A stretch of DNA of 64,000 nucleotides from Onchidella celtica (GCA_963931925.1 OZ007572.1:22616730-22680729), one strand, 5' to 3'. Numbered from the stretch's first letter, positions 1 through 11,083 are shown. The notes: generated from the sequence alone by a model not told the origin. Numbers and translations: made by a program.

Positions 1-787
1 GTATTCATAATTCATAGACATTGCGTTAATTAAAGTAAAACATACGTTTTGTTAGCGCAAGAAATTGGGAAAAAAATGGTATTCATAAACAATGCGTTAG
101 ATTTTCACTACCCAGGTTCTAAAGACAACAATCAATACTGTAAACACTACAAATGACGATCAACGAAGGCAAACAAATTGTCCCTAGTGGCGCGATGAAC
201 ATAAACGTTTCGCTCAGTAGGATAATGGTGACAGCCACAACAATGAAAATGGATGCCAATTGTCAGAGATTTAGTACAATGGTTTTCATGGCAGGATAAT
301 GAGATGGGACACAAAGTTTTATCGTTTAAAAGCTTGATGTAGTGTTGGTATTCTTGTCTATTTGCTAAATCGATGAGCACTATTTGAACATACTGCTACA
401 TAATACATGTATTAGTATGGCTAATTATCAGGTGTAGAAATGTGGGCGGATCTGACAAAACCGGGCTAAATATTGAAATTTCACACCTCTTTAAAGAAGC
501 AAAATAAAACATTTCTAAGAAGATTTGAAGCAAACTATTTTAAGTGAACGCAGAAAAATGGCTAATCTTTCATTTTATAAGCAAATCTCAATTTCCATAG
601 ATCCCCCCCCCCCCCCCTTTTCAGGAATTTGGTCCTTCCATTTGAGCCCGATTTCGTCAGATCCACGCATCAATGCGTACGCTCGGAGAGGGGAGATGAA
701 AAGGGGGAGGGCGGGGGAACTGGGAACTGTGCATTCGCATTCCAGTTATGGTAATCAGTTTTAAAAGTTTGGTTTTATCTTCGTTTT
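1..787. other. No gene seen; AT-rich spacer
   Basis: No reading frame here resembles a protein I know. The only notable item is a poly-C tract at about 602-617. The short open frames look like chance. Confidence 0.6.
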
Positions 788-982
788 TTCAACGAAATAA
801 GTTGTAGGATTATGGGCGATAATGCAACGAAATAAGTTGTAGGATTATGGGCGATGTTTGCGTTGCAACGATGTAAGTTGTATGATTATCTGCGGTGTTT
901 CTAGTGCAACGAAATATGTTGTAGGATTGTGGGCGATGTTTTTACTGCAACAAAGTAAGTTGTAGGATTATGGGCGATGTTG
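788..982. repeat. Diverged tandem repeat, about five units of 35-41 bp
   Basis: The core CAACGAAATAAGTTGTAGGA followed by TTATGGGCGATGTT recurs about five times, at roughly 790, 824, 866, 906 and 946. Units differ by point changes and by the length of the linker between cores. The divergence shows the array is old compared with the satellite 500 bp downstream. Confidence 0.85.
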
Positions 983-1495
983 CTGACGAAACAGTAAATA
1001 TGCACGTACTATTCAAAATGCCACCTTGAAGCATGGACACTCATCATTATAATGACCGCATGCTCGCACAAAGAAGGGAATAAAAGAGCTGAAGCCAAGC
1101 GTGTATGAAAAGCATAACACAAAGAGAGAAACGGCAAAGATCGCCCAACTCAAGCGTATTATTTTATGGGTGTCCACTTTTTGCAGTTCCAGAGCCTGAG
1201 CGACATCTCGGAATTATATTTCAGTATCGGCCGATGCCTCGGCAGAAACTAAATTAAACGGAACAGACTTCATTAGTTCTGTACAGGTTACGGTTGACAC
1301 TGGGATCATGACGTTACGATCGCAGGCTTTGGTAGAATTAGAGTAAATAGAAATTGGTTAGTAAAAATTGTGTCTCTCTTATTTGCCTTCCAGTGTTTGA
1401 ATGAAAATTTAAGTCATTTTTTGTCAGTTAATCAACAACATTAAGAACTGACAAACAGCAGATGACAAAACAGTAAATCACACGGATCTATAGTA
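983..1495. other. No gene seen
   Basis: Unique-looking AT-rich sequence between two tandem arrays. I see no coding frame, RNA gene or repeat that I can support. Confidence 0.5.
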
Positions 1496-2541
1496 CAACA
1501 GCCAACACAACCAACAGCCAACACAACCAACAGCCAACACAACCAACAGCCAACACAACCAACAGCCAACACAACCAACAGCCAACACAACCAACAGCCA
1601 ACACAACCAACAGCCAACACAACCAACAGCCAACACAACCAACAGCCAACACAACCAACAGCCAACACAACCAACAGCCAACACAACCAACAGCCAACAC
1701 AACCAACAGCCAACACAACCAACAGCCAACACAACCAACAGCCAACACAACCAACAGCCAACACAACCAACAGCCAACACAACCAACAGCCAACACAACC
1801 AACAGCCAACACAACCAACAGCCAACACAACCAACAGCCAACACAACCAACAGCCAACACAACCAACAGCCAACACAACCAACAGCCAACACAACCAACA
1901 GCCAACACAACCAACAGCCAACACAACCAACAGCCAACACAACCAACAGCCAACACAACCAACAGCCAACACAACCAACAGCCAACACAACCAACAGCCA
2001 ACACAACCAACAGCCAACACAACCAACAGCCAACACAACCAACAGCCAACACAACCAACAGCCAACACAACCAACAGCCAACACAACCAACAGCCAACAC
2101 AACCAACAGCCAACACAACCAACAGCCAACACAACCAACAGCCAACACAACCAACAGCCAACACAACCAACAGCCAACACAACCAACAGCCAACACAACC
2201 AACAGCCAACACAACCAACAGCCAACACAACCAACAGCCAACACAACCAACAGCCAACACAACCAACAGCCAACACAACCAACAGCCAACACAACCAACA
2301 GCCAACACAACCAACAGCCAACACAACCAACAGCCAACACAACCAACAGCCAACACAACCAACAGCCAACACAACCAACAGCCAACACAACCAACAGCCA
2401 ACACAACCAACAGCCAACACAACCAACAGCCAACACAACCAACAGCCAACACAACCAACAGCCAACACAACCAACAGCCAACACAACCAACAGCCAACAC
2501 AACCAACAGCCAACACAACCAACAGCCAACACAACCAACAA
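1496..2541. repeat. Satellite/minisatellite of a 16-bp unit, about 65 copies
   Basis: The unit CAGCCAACACAACCAA is repeated head to tail about 65 times with no variation that I could find by eye. The complementary strand stays open in all three frames. Sixteen is not a multiple of three, so three units (48 nt) encode the same 16-residue Val/Leu/Cys/Trp/Gly repeat whatever the frame. These long open frames are a consequence of unit length and composition, not genes. Near-identity means recent expansion or ongoing homogenisation. Confidence 0.97.
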
Positions 2542-2680
2542 CAGCGCTTTCTCTCACTCATGTTTGTTTTGTCCTTATAAAGTCCGTTGTTTTCTTTTTT
2601 CTTTCTAGGAGCAATGTTAACTCCGGGGTGCAGTGTTCTTTTTCCTGGGGGAGGGAGTGCATTCTTTCCTTCCCAGTCAG

Positions 2681-2865
2681 CTACCCTACGGAACTCCTAC
2701 ATGTAGGATTGACGTCAAGTTTGCACATGGGACAAAGCCGGGCGTAAATTCGCTTGCTTTGACATCGCACCGACGTCAAATGTAGAGAATCTACCCTTAG
2801 GGCTATTTTACCAACCCTACGGAGATCCACGTCAGATTGACGTAAGGTGTTGGCTGGGTTGGGAC
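2681..2865. repeat. Dispersed repeat, copy 1 (partner at 10640-10830)
   Basis: This stretch shares an ordered series of motifs with 10640-10830: CCTAC(A)TGTAGG, GACGTCAAG(T/C)TTGC, CATCG(C/T)(A/G)CCGACGTC and CCTACGGA(G/A)ATC followed by CTACGTC. The copies are diverged but collinear over about 180 bp. The motifs CCTACGGA and GACGTC recur in both orientations. I see no coding capacity and cannot assign a class. Confidence 0.6.
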
Positions 2866-3828
2866 TGCAGTCTTTCAGTTTTCCTAACCGTGCCGGCATC
2901 ATAAATAAACCCGTTACCGCGTCTTTCTCTCTCTGATTTTCTCTGTATAAACAGTGTTCCCAGATTTTTTTTTTTTAAAACCAGCCAAAGTTAGAACTGG
3001 TAATAACTAATGTGTCTATCGATTATTTGCCTCTAATCCTAGCACTGTGTTAGAAATACATATATATCATAATTATGCGATATTGATGAGAAAATTTGGG
3101 GGTATGAATTAAATTTATAGGTAAAACAGGTTCAGTGCTCGTGCAAAGCAAGTACAGCTGAGTTTTGTAGGACTATACAGTATTATTGATGATACAGAAG
3201 AATAAAACTCACTGGATAATCTAAAGAAACACAAAAGCAATATCAATGAAAAATGGTCTTCATCCATCAGTAATCTGAAACATTAGTTAAAGCAAACAAA
3301 AATGAGTGTCGTGTATCAGACGAATGTAGCGTCTGTGAATTGAAGAATAGACTATTAGCATGTCTTCATTCGCTGCTGCTGTTTGTGAGATCGAGAGAAA
3401 TGCTGGAGTTTAACATCATTCACGTGGCATAATGCTAGCCCCCTTTCCCAAATGCAGATTCAATTCTAGGCTACTTTTCAGTAATTTTAATCGAAAGAAA
3501 TTAGCGTGACGTGAAAATGCCATCCTACACACCTAGTTATATGTTTCGTTTCCTTGAGAAAAACGATGAGTTCTTTTGTTTCTCGGGGGCCTCAGCATAG
3601 TGCTGTTCACCTGTTGGCCCCTTGAGAAAAACATCAGGCCACATTTTATTTGTGCCCCAGTACATGCCACAAGATTGCCTGGGGAAATTTGTGATCAATT
3701 TCATCTGAGTCAGACCAAACCAGAGTTGTCTCAGTCAAGCGCAGAATGACCACTGCCTTACTTTTAGGTTCACACCAAGGCGAGCATAATTATGAATATA
3801 TTATGCTCATACATTATGCTCATACATT

Positions 3829-4056
3829 ATCTTTAACGTGCGCAACGTGCACACGGGCCCTCCGAATTTTTTCTTCCTTATCCGAGAAGACTAGGTACTC
3901 GATCCTACCCTCCAATAGGACCAGGGACTTGAAAATATGAGAAAAATCCAATTTCCAAGAACTACTCGATCCTACCCCCCAATAGGACCAGGGACTTGAA
4001 AATATGAGAAAAATCCACTTTCCAACATGCCTGCACTGCCCGGGTTTAGAACCCGG
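3829..4056 (-). mobile_element. tRNA-derived SINE, 5' body (split; head continues at 6814-6873)
   Basis: The body matches the copies at 29834, 31895 and 49661: GTGCACACGGGCCCTCCGAA, the CTTATCCGAGAAGACTA block and GATCCTACC...AGGACCAGGGAC. In the SINE's own orientation (minus) a tRNA head comes first; it is found at 6814-6873 across the foldback insertion. A block of about 67 bp is directly duplicated here (about 3896-3962 and 3963-4029), which the other copies lack. Confidence 0.75.
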
Positions 4057-6813
4057 TGTTGCAGGCCAGATTATACCCCCGCCAGACTATACCCGGGGTT
4101 AAACTGGCCTAGCCCAGAATATCCCCCGGGGTATAAACTGGCCTAGCCCAGAATATACCCCGGGGGTTTACTTTGGGCTAGGCAAGACTATACCTCCCCA
4201 GTCCAGATTATACCCCCTACTTTTTTTAAAAAACAAGTCAAGACCGCAGTTTATTTCAACTTTAGTTTGAATTGTCCATTATTACTGTCATCAGATATCG
4301 TATTGAAACATACATTTTTGACTCTTGTAAATTATGATACATTTAAAAGGAAATAAACATGCTTAAAAAGCATTGATAAATGATATACAAAAGGATTGAA
4401 AATCCATTGAAACTGATATGATTAAACTTTAACCCTAATTTTACTTGTATCCGTTGGTATTATTATTGTTTTGGTTTTTTTATAATTAGTTGTCCATGAG
4501 TTAAACATGTATTGTAATTTTTTTGTTTGGCACTACTAACATATACTCAGTGGCAAGGTATGAACTAATTATAAGACTCATAAGTGTTAAGTTATCTGAA
4601 TCTTATTTTAATTTTTGAAAATCAGAAATGTGCTTGATATGTCGGAACAATTAGATCTACATACAAAGTTACACTGATGCAGAGAGAAAGGCCAGGAAAG
4701 AATACATAGAGAAAAAAACAACAACAACATTTTAACAACTGAACTGGCAGATGTTGCAATTCCATCATCCAGCAGACAATAAATACTTCACACAAAACTA
4801 CATACTAAAATTGTTTCACATAATGAATTTAACCTGTCCAGATCCACTTGAAACGTTACAGAAAGCTAACCAGTAATATACAATAATAACAATAAGAACA
4901 CCAAATCATCTTATTTACTCTTGAAAATAAAGAGAATATAATCAATATCAGAATCACCATCGTCTTGGAATAATATAAAGATAAGAGGGAATATAAAAAT
5001 GGCCTACCCATCATTCTAGAATCTATAAGCATCAATAATATATGTGTGTATATATACCAAGTACATGTAAAGAAAAATGTGTTAAATCTTTTCAACTATT
5101 CAAGTAGAACTGGACTGAAAGCTTTAGCGAAGTAGCTTTGATAGCCATGTAAAATGACAGATTAAATCCACTGAGACAACAGTGCATTGCAGAAAGTAAT
5201 TACAGTATGTTATGGCAAAAATTCGATGGATCATGTTGCATGAACATGTCTTGTTAGTAAATTCTTTGAAAGCGTATTTGTAGAAATGTATACATTTTAT
5301 GTAGCTCATGGTTTAAGGCACTGGATTAGTTTCACTCACGTTTGTTGGCATGTTGTAGTTGTTTTTGTAGTTGGTTGCCATTGAGTAAAATTTGCACGGT
5401 ACTGTTTGTTTGGCACTGACATACACTTAGTCCCAATGGATGAAATAATTAACGGACTCATAAAAATGAAGTCATTTAAAATATTTTTTTGTGTACAAAC
5501 ACACAGTTGTTAAATCCCCTGGCAAGGGACGTGTCAAGCTTAGGAAGGCAAAGTCGGACAAGGTCTTTTTTTTATTATTATTATTATTTCACTCGCGAGT
5601 GAGATACCCTTATTCACTATAATACATAGGTTCAATCTTTCAAAAGCCTTGCAAACTAATCCAGTGTCTCAAACCGTAATGTACATGAAATGTATATCTT
5701 TCTGCAAATAACTTATCAAAGAATGATACTCACCAACAAGAAATACTGTTAATGTAACATGATCTATTGAATTTTGCCTCAACATGCTATAGATCTAATT
5801 ACCTTTTACAATGCACTACTTTTGTCTCAGTGGACTTACAACTGTCAAGGCTATTTCACTAAAGCTTTCTGTCCAGTTTTACTTGAATATTTGAAAAGAT
5901 TTAACACATTTTTTATATATAGTTGATACACATACGTTGCTGCTTATAAATTCTAGAATGTTTTGTAGGCATACGCTGCCATTTTTACACTCCCTCTCAT
6001 ATCTTTGCAATTTCCAAGATGATGATGATGATTCTGATATTGATATTTCTCTATATTTCAAGAGTAAATAACATGATTTCGTGTTCTTATTGTTATCATT
6101 ATTACTAGATCTAGTTAGCATTCTGTAACGTTTCAAGTGGATCTGGACAGGTGGAGTTCATCAGTCGCAAACATTTAGTGCCTATTTAGTTTTATGTCTG
6201 CTGGATGGTGGAATTGCACTATCTGTCAGTTGGATTATCATTATGTTTTTATTTATTTTTTCTGTGTGTTCTTTTCTGGCCTTTTCTCTCTACATCATTG
6301 TAACAAAAAATACAATGCATGTTTTACTCGTGGCCAACCAACTATCAAAATAATAATAATAATAATAATAATATCATCAGCACACACGAATGAAATTAAT
6401 GCTGAAGTCTAATCATGTCAGTTTGAAAGGATACTCAACTCTTTTGTATATCAATGCATTTTAATGCATGTTTGTTCCTTCTAAAATGTATCATGATTTA
6501 CAAGAGTCGAGAATGTATGTATGTACACCAAAGTAAACTAAGACTGAAATAAACTGTTATTTTTATTTTCTCTAAATTGCATTATGACTTGTTGGTGTCA
6601 AGAATGTGTTCATGTTTGTATTAATATGATATCTGATGACAGTGATGAAGAACAGGCTGAAATAAACTGTGGTCTTGACTTGTTTTTAAAAAAAAAGTAG
6701 GGGGTATAATCTGGACTGGGGGGAGGGGGGGGGTATAGTCTGGGTATATTCTGGGCTAGGCCAGTTTAACCCCGGGTATATTCTGGGCGGGGGGTATATT
6801 CTGGCCTGTTACA
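4057..6813. mobile_element. Foldback DNA element, full-length copy, CCGG target duplication
   Basis: The 2,757-bp element begins TGTTGCAGGCC and ends with the inverse of TGTAACAGGCC. CCGG lies on both sides (4053-4056 and 6814-6817). Almost the whole element is one large diverged inverted repeat: 4057-4260 pairs with 6645-6813, 4833-4861 pairs perfectly with 6123-6151, and 5150-5340 pairs with 5640-5870. That leaves a loop of about 300 bp near 5340-5640. The ends carry several copies of a CCAGAATATACCC-type motif in both orientations, plausible transposase-binding sites. Internal segments are also repeated (about 4490-4600 resembles 5355-5480). No transposase is present. The class is unknown; a 4-bp duplication with long inverted arms rules out hAT and mariner. 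Confidence 0.8.
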
Positions 6814-6873
6814 CCGGGACCCTTGGCATGAGAGGCGAGCACCTTGCCTCTAGACCACCTTGTCCCCTAAAGA
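6814..6873 (-). mobile_element. tRNA-derived head of the split SINE
   Basis: Read on the minus strand, this gives a tRNA-like stretch with box A TGGTCTAGAGG. It continues the SINE interrupted at 4056. The matching intact copy at 32110-32193 shows what lies between: the box B sequence GGTTCGATCCC straddles the break. Confidence 0.65.
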
Positions 6874-6947
6874 TACCTTGGCAGTTGGAAATCGTAAAGA
6901 GCAGGCCGAAAGGCCGCTGCCCGGGCAAAATTGAAATTAATAGATTA
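6874..6947 (+). mobile_element. SINE body fragment in opposite orientation
   Basis: The stretch from TAAAGATACCTTGGCAGTTG to GGCCGCTGCCCGGGCAAAATT is the reverse complement of the SINE body seen at 29990-30062 and 49830-49895. It abuts the tRNA head of the neighbouring copy directly, so two SINE parts face each other. Further out, 7088-7130 is roughly the inverse of 3772-3820. The locus looks like a rearranged inverted duplication. Confidence 0.6.
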
Positions 6948-7515
6948 AAATTTATCCATATCATCTCCCCCCCCCCCCCCCCCCCCGCCAGAACAAGAAA
7001 TAATAAAAAAAACAAGTAAAGTGAGGTGTAAATGCCAAAGGCAGCGAACCTCCTAAAATAAAGACCTCAAATCATTGCTCATACATTATGCTCATACATA
7101 ATTATGCTCGCCTCGGTTCACACATATGCCAGCCTTGTGGGCGCTGTTTGCCTTTCACACAAAGGACTGACCATGTGCGACTAGTCTTGCGTCATCACCA
7201 AATCGGCGTTGGGTGGCCATCTCACCACTGTAGCTACCTCCCACAGTTACACAATCTCGCAGTCTTGCTGAAACAAAGAGGCAAGCCTAGCAAAGGCAAG
7301 AATTTTACCACTCTATACACAAAGACTGTCCCCCCCAAAATGGTTTCATGATTTTTTCAATCAAAATTGTAATTTTCTCTCCAGCCCGGTGGTTCTTCCA
7401 AAACCAGCCCAAAACTAGCAAACCCGCACACGAAAAAAAATTCCCGCAAATCACGAAAAAAAACAAACCAGCCCAATCCCGCGGTTTCCAGTCCAATCTG
7501 GGAACACTGTATAAA

Positions 7516-8223
7516 GTCAGATCAGCCCATAATTTTATCACCTCGTAGAGGCCTGATTTTAATAATTTAAGTGTGATACAGGACAGCTAATTCATCGGCA
7601 CATTATGCGTTGTACATTAACCTGCTTTAGAGGATAAGAAAATGGAAAAATGAAACGAGAACAACATTTTTAAAAAAAAAAAACGAGAATTCAATCCGAC
7701 CCGATTTTTTTATTACTTAACTATAAAGGGAAAATACCCTTGCTTGTCTCAGCCAACTCAATCAAGATTGTTTTGTCCTATCTCTAAAAATAATGACAGG
7801 TTGTATCCGGGCTGTAAAATTTTCTTGCTCCAGATACTAGACCTGAAACGTGGATATAATAAAAATATTTAAAAAATGCACCTACATGATATTTGGCTGG
7901 CGTTGGGTCGTTAAAACTACTGGTTAGGAATATGACAGAAATTTCGGGGCATTCTTGGTTTGCTTTCTTGATTTTTAAAGTCTTTTGTGCCTCCCCTGAT
8001 CTTCCTCCCCACCCCCCCCCCCCAATCCAAACCACCATCACCCACCTCCCAGCATGCTACTTGTTTTGAAGATGGTCCCTTGCCTGGACATTCTAATTAC
8101 ACTTCTGAACATCTCGTCCCGTGCTTATCCGCAGGGAAACCCAGGGAAACTGGGAAGTAGAGCTGCATGAAATCCCAGAACGGAAAGGCCAGACAGAAAA
8201 TTATGGCCCATACAATACAACAA
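7516..8223. other. No gene seen
   Basis: AT-rich sequence with a poly-C tract near 8011-8024. No open frame looks like a protein and no repeat is supported. Confidence 0.5.
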
Positions 8224-8331
8224 AACACACGTTGCTAAGCGTTTGCTAAGCGCCTAGCAGGTTGCTAACCCCGATTTATAATAAAGCGGAGTTAGCAGCC
8301 TGCTAGGCTTAGCAAACGCTTTTTGTGTGTA
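8224..8331. repeat. Short inverted-repeat hairpin
   Basis: The left arm 8224-8269 and right arm 8290-8331 are nearly complementary (GCGTTTGCTAAGC and CTAGCAGG motifs). The loop is about 20 bp. Within each arm TTGCTAAGC is itself repeated. It resembles a minimal foldback MITE, but I see no clear target duplication. Confidence 0.75.
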
Positions 8332-9059
8332 GGGTCCTGTGCTGCCATGTTACGGAAACATACTGTAAACACCAGTCTAGGTCAAATTGACAATTTAAAG
8401 AACATTTTATAGGATGAAACGTATTATAGTTAATTTCTATGTTGAGTCACAGTTTTGCACGACATAGTACTTTGGTCATCGCAAAACAGAAACTGAACAA
8501 AGCATAAGGGGATCGCAACAGGAAATGTTTCCAGTTATGTAGAGCTTAACAAAATGACGTCATGAAAGGTCGATCAAAGCCCGACCAACGTCTAAATACA
8601 CGTCTTTAAGCGGAGACATTAATTGATAGACGTGGATTTAATTACCATCCATAAATCCATTCATGTATCACGTACGGTACCAATCGATCCGTCCATTATC
8701 ATGAAAATGATCCCCGATTCTGGCAATCCAGCTTGACAGAGCAATCAATCGACCCTTCGGTCACCGAGTCAGATTTAATTTTTTGCTCAATTCGATCTAT
8801 AGAGCTGTCACAGTACCGGTTCGGAACTTCTGATCGTGAGAAGTCGGACTCTCTACGCCCTGGTTTATGCGGACTCTGGAGCCTGACGGGGGGGGAGGGG
8901 GGGAGGGGGTGGAATTGAGGATACAATACAATACAATACTCCAGCCGATTAGTTGGCTCACTAAACGTATACATGTATATAAAATAATAATTTTTATCAG
9001 TATTTAACAAGCTGAAATACATAGTGGACAGAGGTACAGGTATTTTTATTTTTTTTAAT
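8332..9059. other. No gene seen
   Basis: No supported gene. A G-rich tract at about 8887-8910 is followed by an ATACA microsatellite near 8920-8938. That tail type also appears at the 3' end of the SINE family in this window. Confidence 0.5.
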
Positions 9060-9540
9060 CAAGGGTGACCTAACCGCGGCTCACGAGCCACATGCGGCTC
9101 TTTGACCTTTAATATGCGGCTTCCTCTTGAAAACCTTTTTTTTTTCCTCCCTCCACATTGATTTATCGTTGAACATAGTTATATTGTTGTAAGAGTTTTT
9201 ACGGGCCTATTTTATCATTGAGTCAAGTGATTTAACTCCGTCGTTTCATGTACAAACCCAGGCATAAACTATAAAGAACGTGTCAGATTAACTTGTTTAT
9301 GACATTCGCGCGTTTTTTCTTGGATATTCCCGTAGTTCATTGCCGTATTTAATAGGAATACCTTCGGCATAGTTAAATTAAAACAATCATCAGTCAAGAT
9401 TTTGAAAACATTTGGTATTTGTGTACTCTGTGATGACTGAAACTAATACACATACATTTACAAATTAACAGTTTAAAAAAATGCATACATAAATAAATAT
9501 TGCTGTATGTATACATGTATTTCTTAACACACGTATAACT
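9060..9540. mobile_element. Truncated hAT MITE of the CGCGGCTC family
   Basis: The left end CAAGGGTGACCTAACCGCGG and the following GCCACATGCGGCTCTTTGAC match the family seen complete at 12210-12581 and 21428-21854. The interior 9425-9540 matches the reverse complement of 12320-12440. The right end is missing: at about 9542 the sequence passes into a different repeat module. Confidence 0.6.
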
Positions 9541-9541
9541 A

Positions 9542-9670
9542 ATTCACGAAATATCATAAAAACCACAGAAAAACTGTGGGGTCGCAGCAGGGCTATAAGC
9601 AAAGTCAAAATTGGGCAAAAAGAAAAGGTTGTATGTTGCAAAGCCCCGCGTGAGAAATAAAACCCAAACA
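9542..9670. repeat. ACAGAAAAACTGTGG module (family A)
   Basis: This module runs from ATATCATAAAAACCACAG through GGGGTCGCAGC, CAAAGTCAAAATTGGGCAAA and GCAAAGCC(C/T)CGCGT to the AGAAATAA...CCCAAAC end. Related copies lie at 44578-44720, 59866-60012 and 61765-61860, with inverse copies at 23400-23515, 44925-45000 and 60085-60180. It has no coding potential. Confidence 0.75.
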
Positions 9671-9893
9671 ATACAAAGCAAACTAACGAGAAGACAGAAA
9701 ATACACAAATTTTCGGCTTTCGCCTTTGTCAAGTGAAAAAAAACGTCGCATACCTCTTTGTGCTGTATTGTGCTTCTCTGTTTCCTTTTATTTTGATACT
9801 TGTAAGTCTTTTATTGTTCGTTTTTTTTCACTTGACAAAGGCGAAAGCCGAAAATTTGTGTATTTTCTGTCTTCTCTTTAGTTTGCTTTGTAT
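9671..9893. repeat. Near-perfect hairpin, 75-bp arms
   Basis: The arms 9671-9745 and 9819-9893 are reverse complements over 75 bp with one mismatch that I can see. The loop is 73 bp. The arm contains GGCTTTCGCCTTTGTCAAGT. Such arm identity means the inversion is recent or is being corrected. It directly abuts a family A module, so the two may be parts of one foldback element. Confidence 0.93.
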
Positions 9894-10071
9894 AATTAAT
9901 ACATGGAAATTCCGATAGGATTACACAATAATGTACCATATTCGGCATTCATTGAGTAGGTGACTGATATATGACGTCATGATTATTCCACAATTGCCCA
10001 AGTCACGTTTTGGTGTTGTTTTTTTAAATCAAAGAAAACTGTTTACTTCGAATATAGCCATTGGTAGTCTG

Positions 10072-10190
10072 GTAGCTGTTGTTAGGGGAGTGTAGTATTT
10101 ACATTGAATCTTATAACTAAACAGTGAACACAACTCAGTATTTTCTCTATTGGCTTTGTAATTTGACTGCGCTCCCCTAACAATTGTCTA
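10072..10190. mobile_element. Small MITE with TTGTTAGGGGAG inverted ends
   Basis: TTGTTAGGGGAGTG near 10079 and its inverse CGCTCCCCTAACAA near 10170 bound about 105 bp of AT-rich sequence. I could not settle the target duplication. The assignment rests on the 14-bp inverted ends alone. Confidence 0.45.
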
Positions 10191-10639
10191 AAATGGCCAT
10201 TTAGATGGATTTGGGTTTCCTTCAAAAACTCGTAAGTCAATGAACCAGAACAATGTAACTGTTGAACAGTGCAACGTGTTTTTCCGATTAATGTGAGTAT
10301 TTCATCTCAAAACACCAATACCGACGATAATGTACATGACGCTTATTGCAAAAAAAATCCCTCATGGTTCATGAGAATGACGCACATTTGTTGTCAGAAT
10401 GACTTGCATTGGGTGGATTGAAACGTATTTGTAAGTTAAGTTAATGTAAGCTGTTTACTCTAGGGCTCCCTATGTTTACTCCCTAGTATAGCAGTAACCC
10501 CCCTCCCCATGTAAGCTTTTTGCCCACTGAGGTCAACTCGTCCTTATCCTCTCCCCCCCCCCCCACCCCCCCGTCCCCTATCTTACGTACTTAGTGGATG
10601 GCCCCCAAGGAAATGCTATCACTATCAGGTCATTTCCCA

Positions 10640-10830
10640 GCCATCAAACCCTACGCAAATCCAACATGTAGGGGTTGAAGTCAAGCTTGCCCATAGAAAT
10701 TGCGTCGTTCCTACGTAGATCCGCTGGTCACGACATCGTGCCGACGTCGTTTTGATGTAGGGAACCCGCCCCGATGGTAATCCTACTAATCTTACGGAAA
10801 TCTACGTCGAATTGTCTTATGACTGCTGTG
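10640..10830. repeat. Dispersed repeat, copy 2 (partner at 2681-2865)
   Basis: Collinear with 2681-2865: the ACATGTAGG, TGACATC/GACATCGTGCCGACGTC and CTTACGGAAATCTACGTC blocks occur in the same order and at similar spacing. Divergence is high, so both copies are old. Confidence 0.6.
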
Positions 10831-11083
10831 TAGGTTTCAGATAAATATGTTACACACTGCTTGAAAGCCGTAGCTTGGAATTACATACACATAATGTAAT
10901 GCATATTATATTCTTAAAAATAAAGCCCGTACCCATGTTTCGCTCCAATGTTTGAAAAAATACATCGTCGTATTACGTCACGATGCTGAAAAATTGCAAA
11001 TAACACACAATATCAAATTTCTCCCGTTAAAACACCCTGGTGGTTTTTGGCTTGTCAAGATATTGATTTATAGATCCTTCTAA

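Larger units (their letters stand above)
2952..7507. mobile_element. hAT-like element, non-autonomous, host of nested insertions
   Basis: The left end at 2952 and the inverted right end near 7507 share CAGTGTTCCCAGATT, a start typical of hAT ends. TGTATAAA lies directly outside the left end (2944-2951) and at 7508-7515, an 8-bp target duplication as expected for hAT. The duplication reads perfectly if the right end stops at CAC; a small loss of TG at the junction explains this. The 4.56-kb interior has no transposase. It is filled by SINE pieces and a 2.76-kb foldback element, so the original element was far smaller. Confidence is limited because only 15 bp of terminal repeat is shared. Confidence 0.55.

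Noticed and set aside
1496-2541. CRISPR array or telomere repeat
   Set aside because: There are no spacers between units, and the 16-bp unit is not a known telomere repeat.
1441-2561. Three overlapping minus-strand frames of about 360 codons rich in Val, Leu, Cys and Trp
   Set aside because: They are one peptide repeat produced in every frame by a 16-bp satellite; no gene structure.
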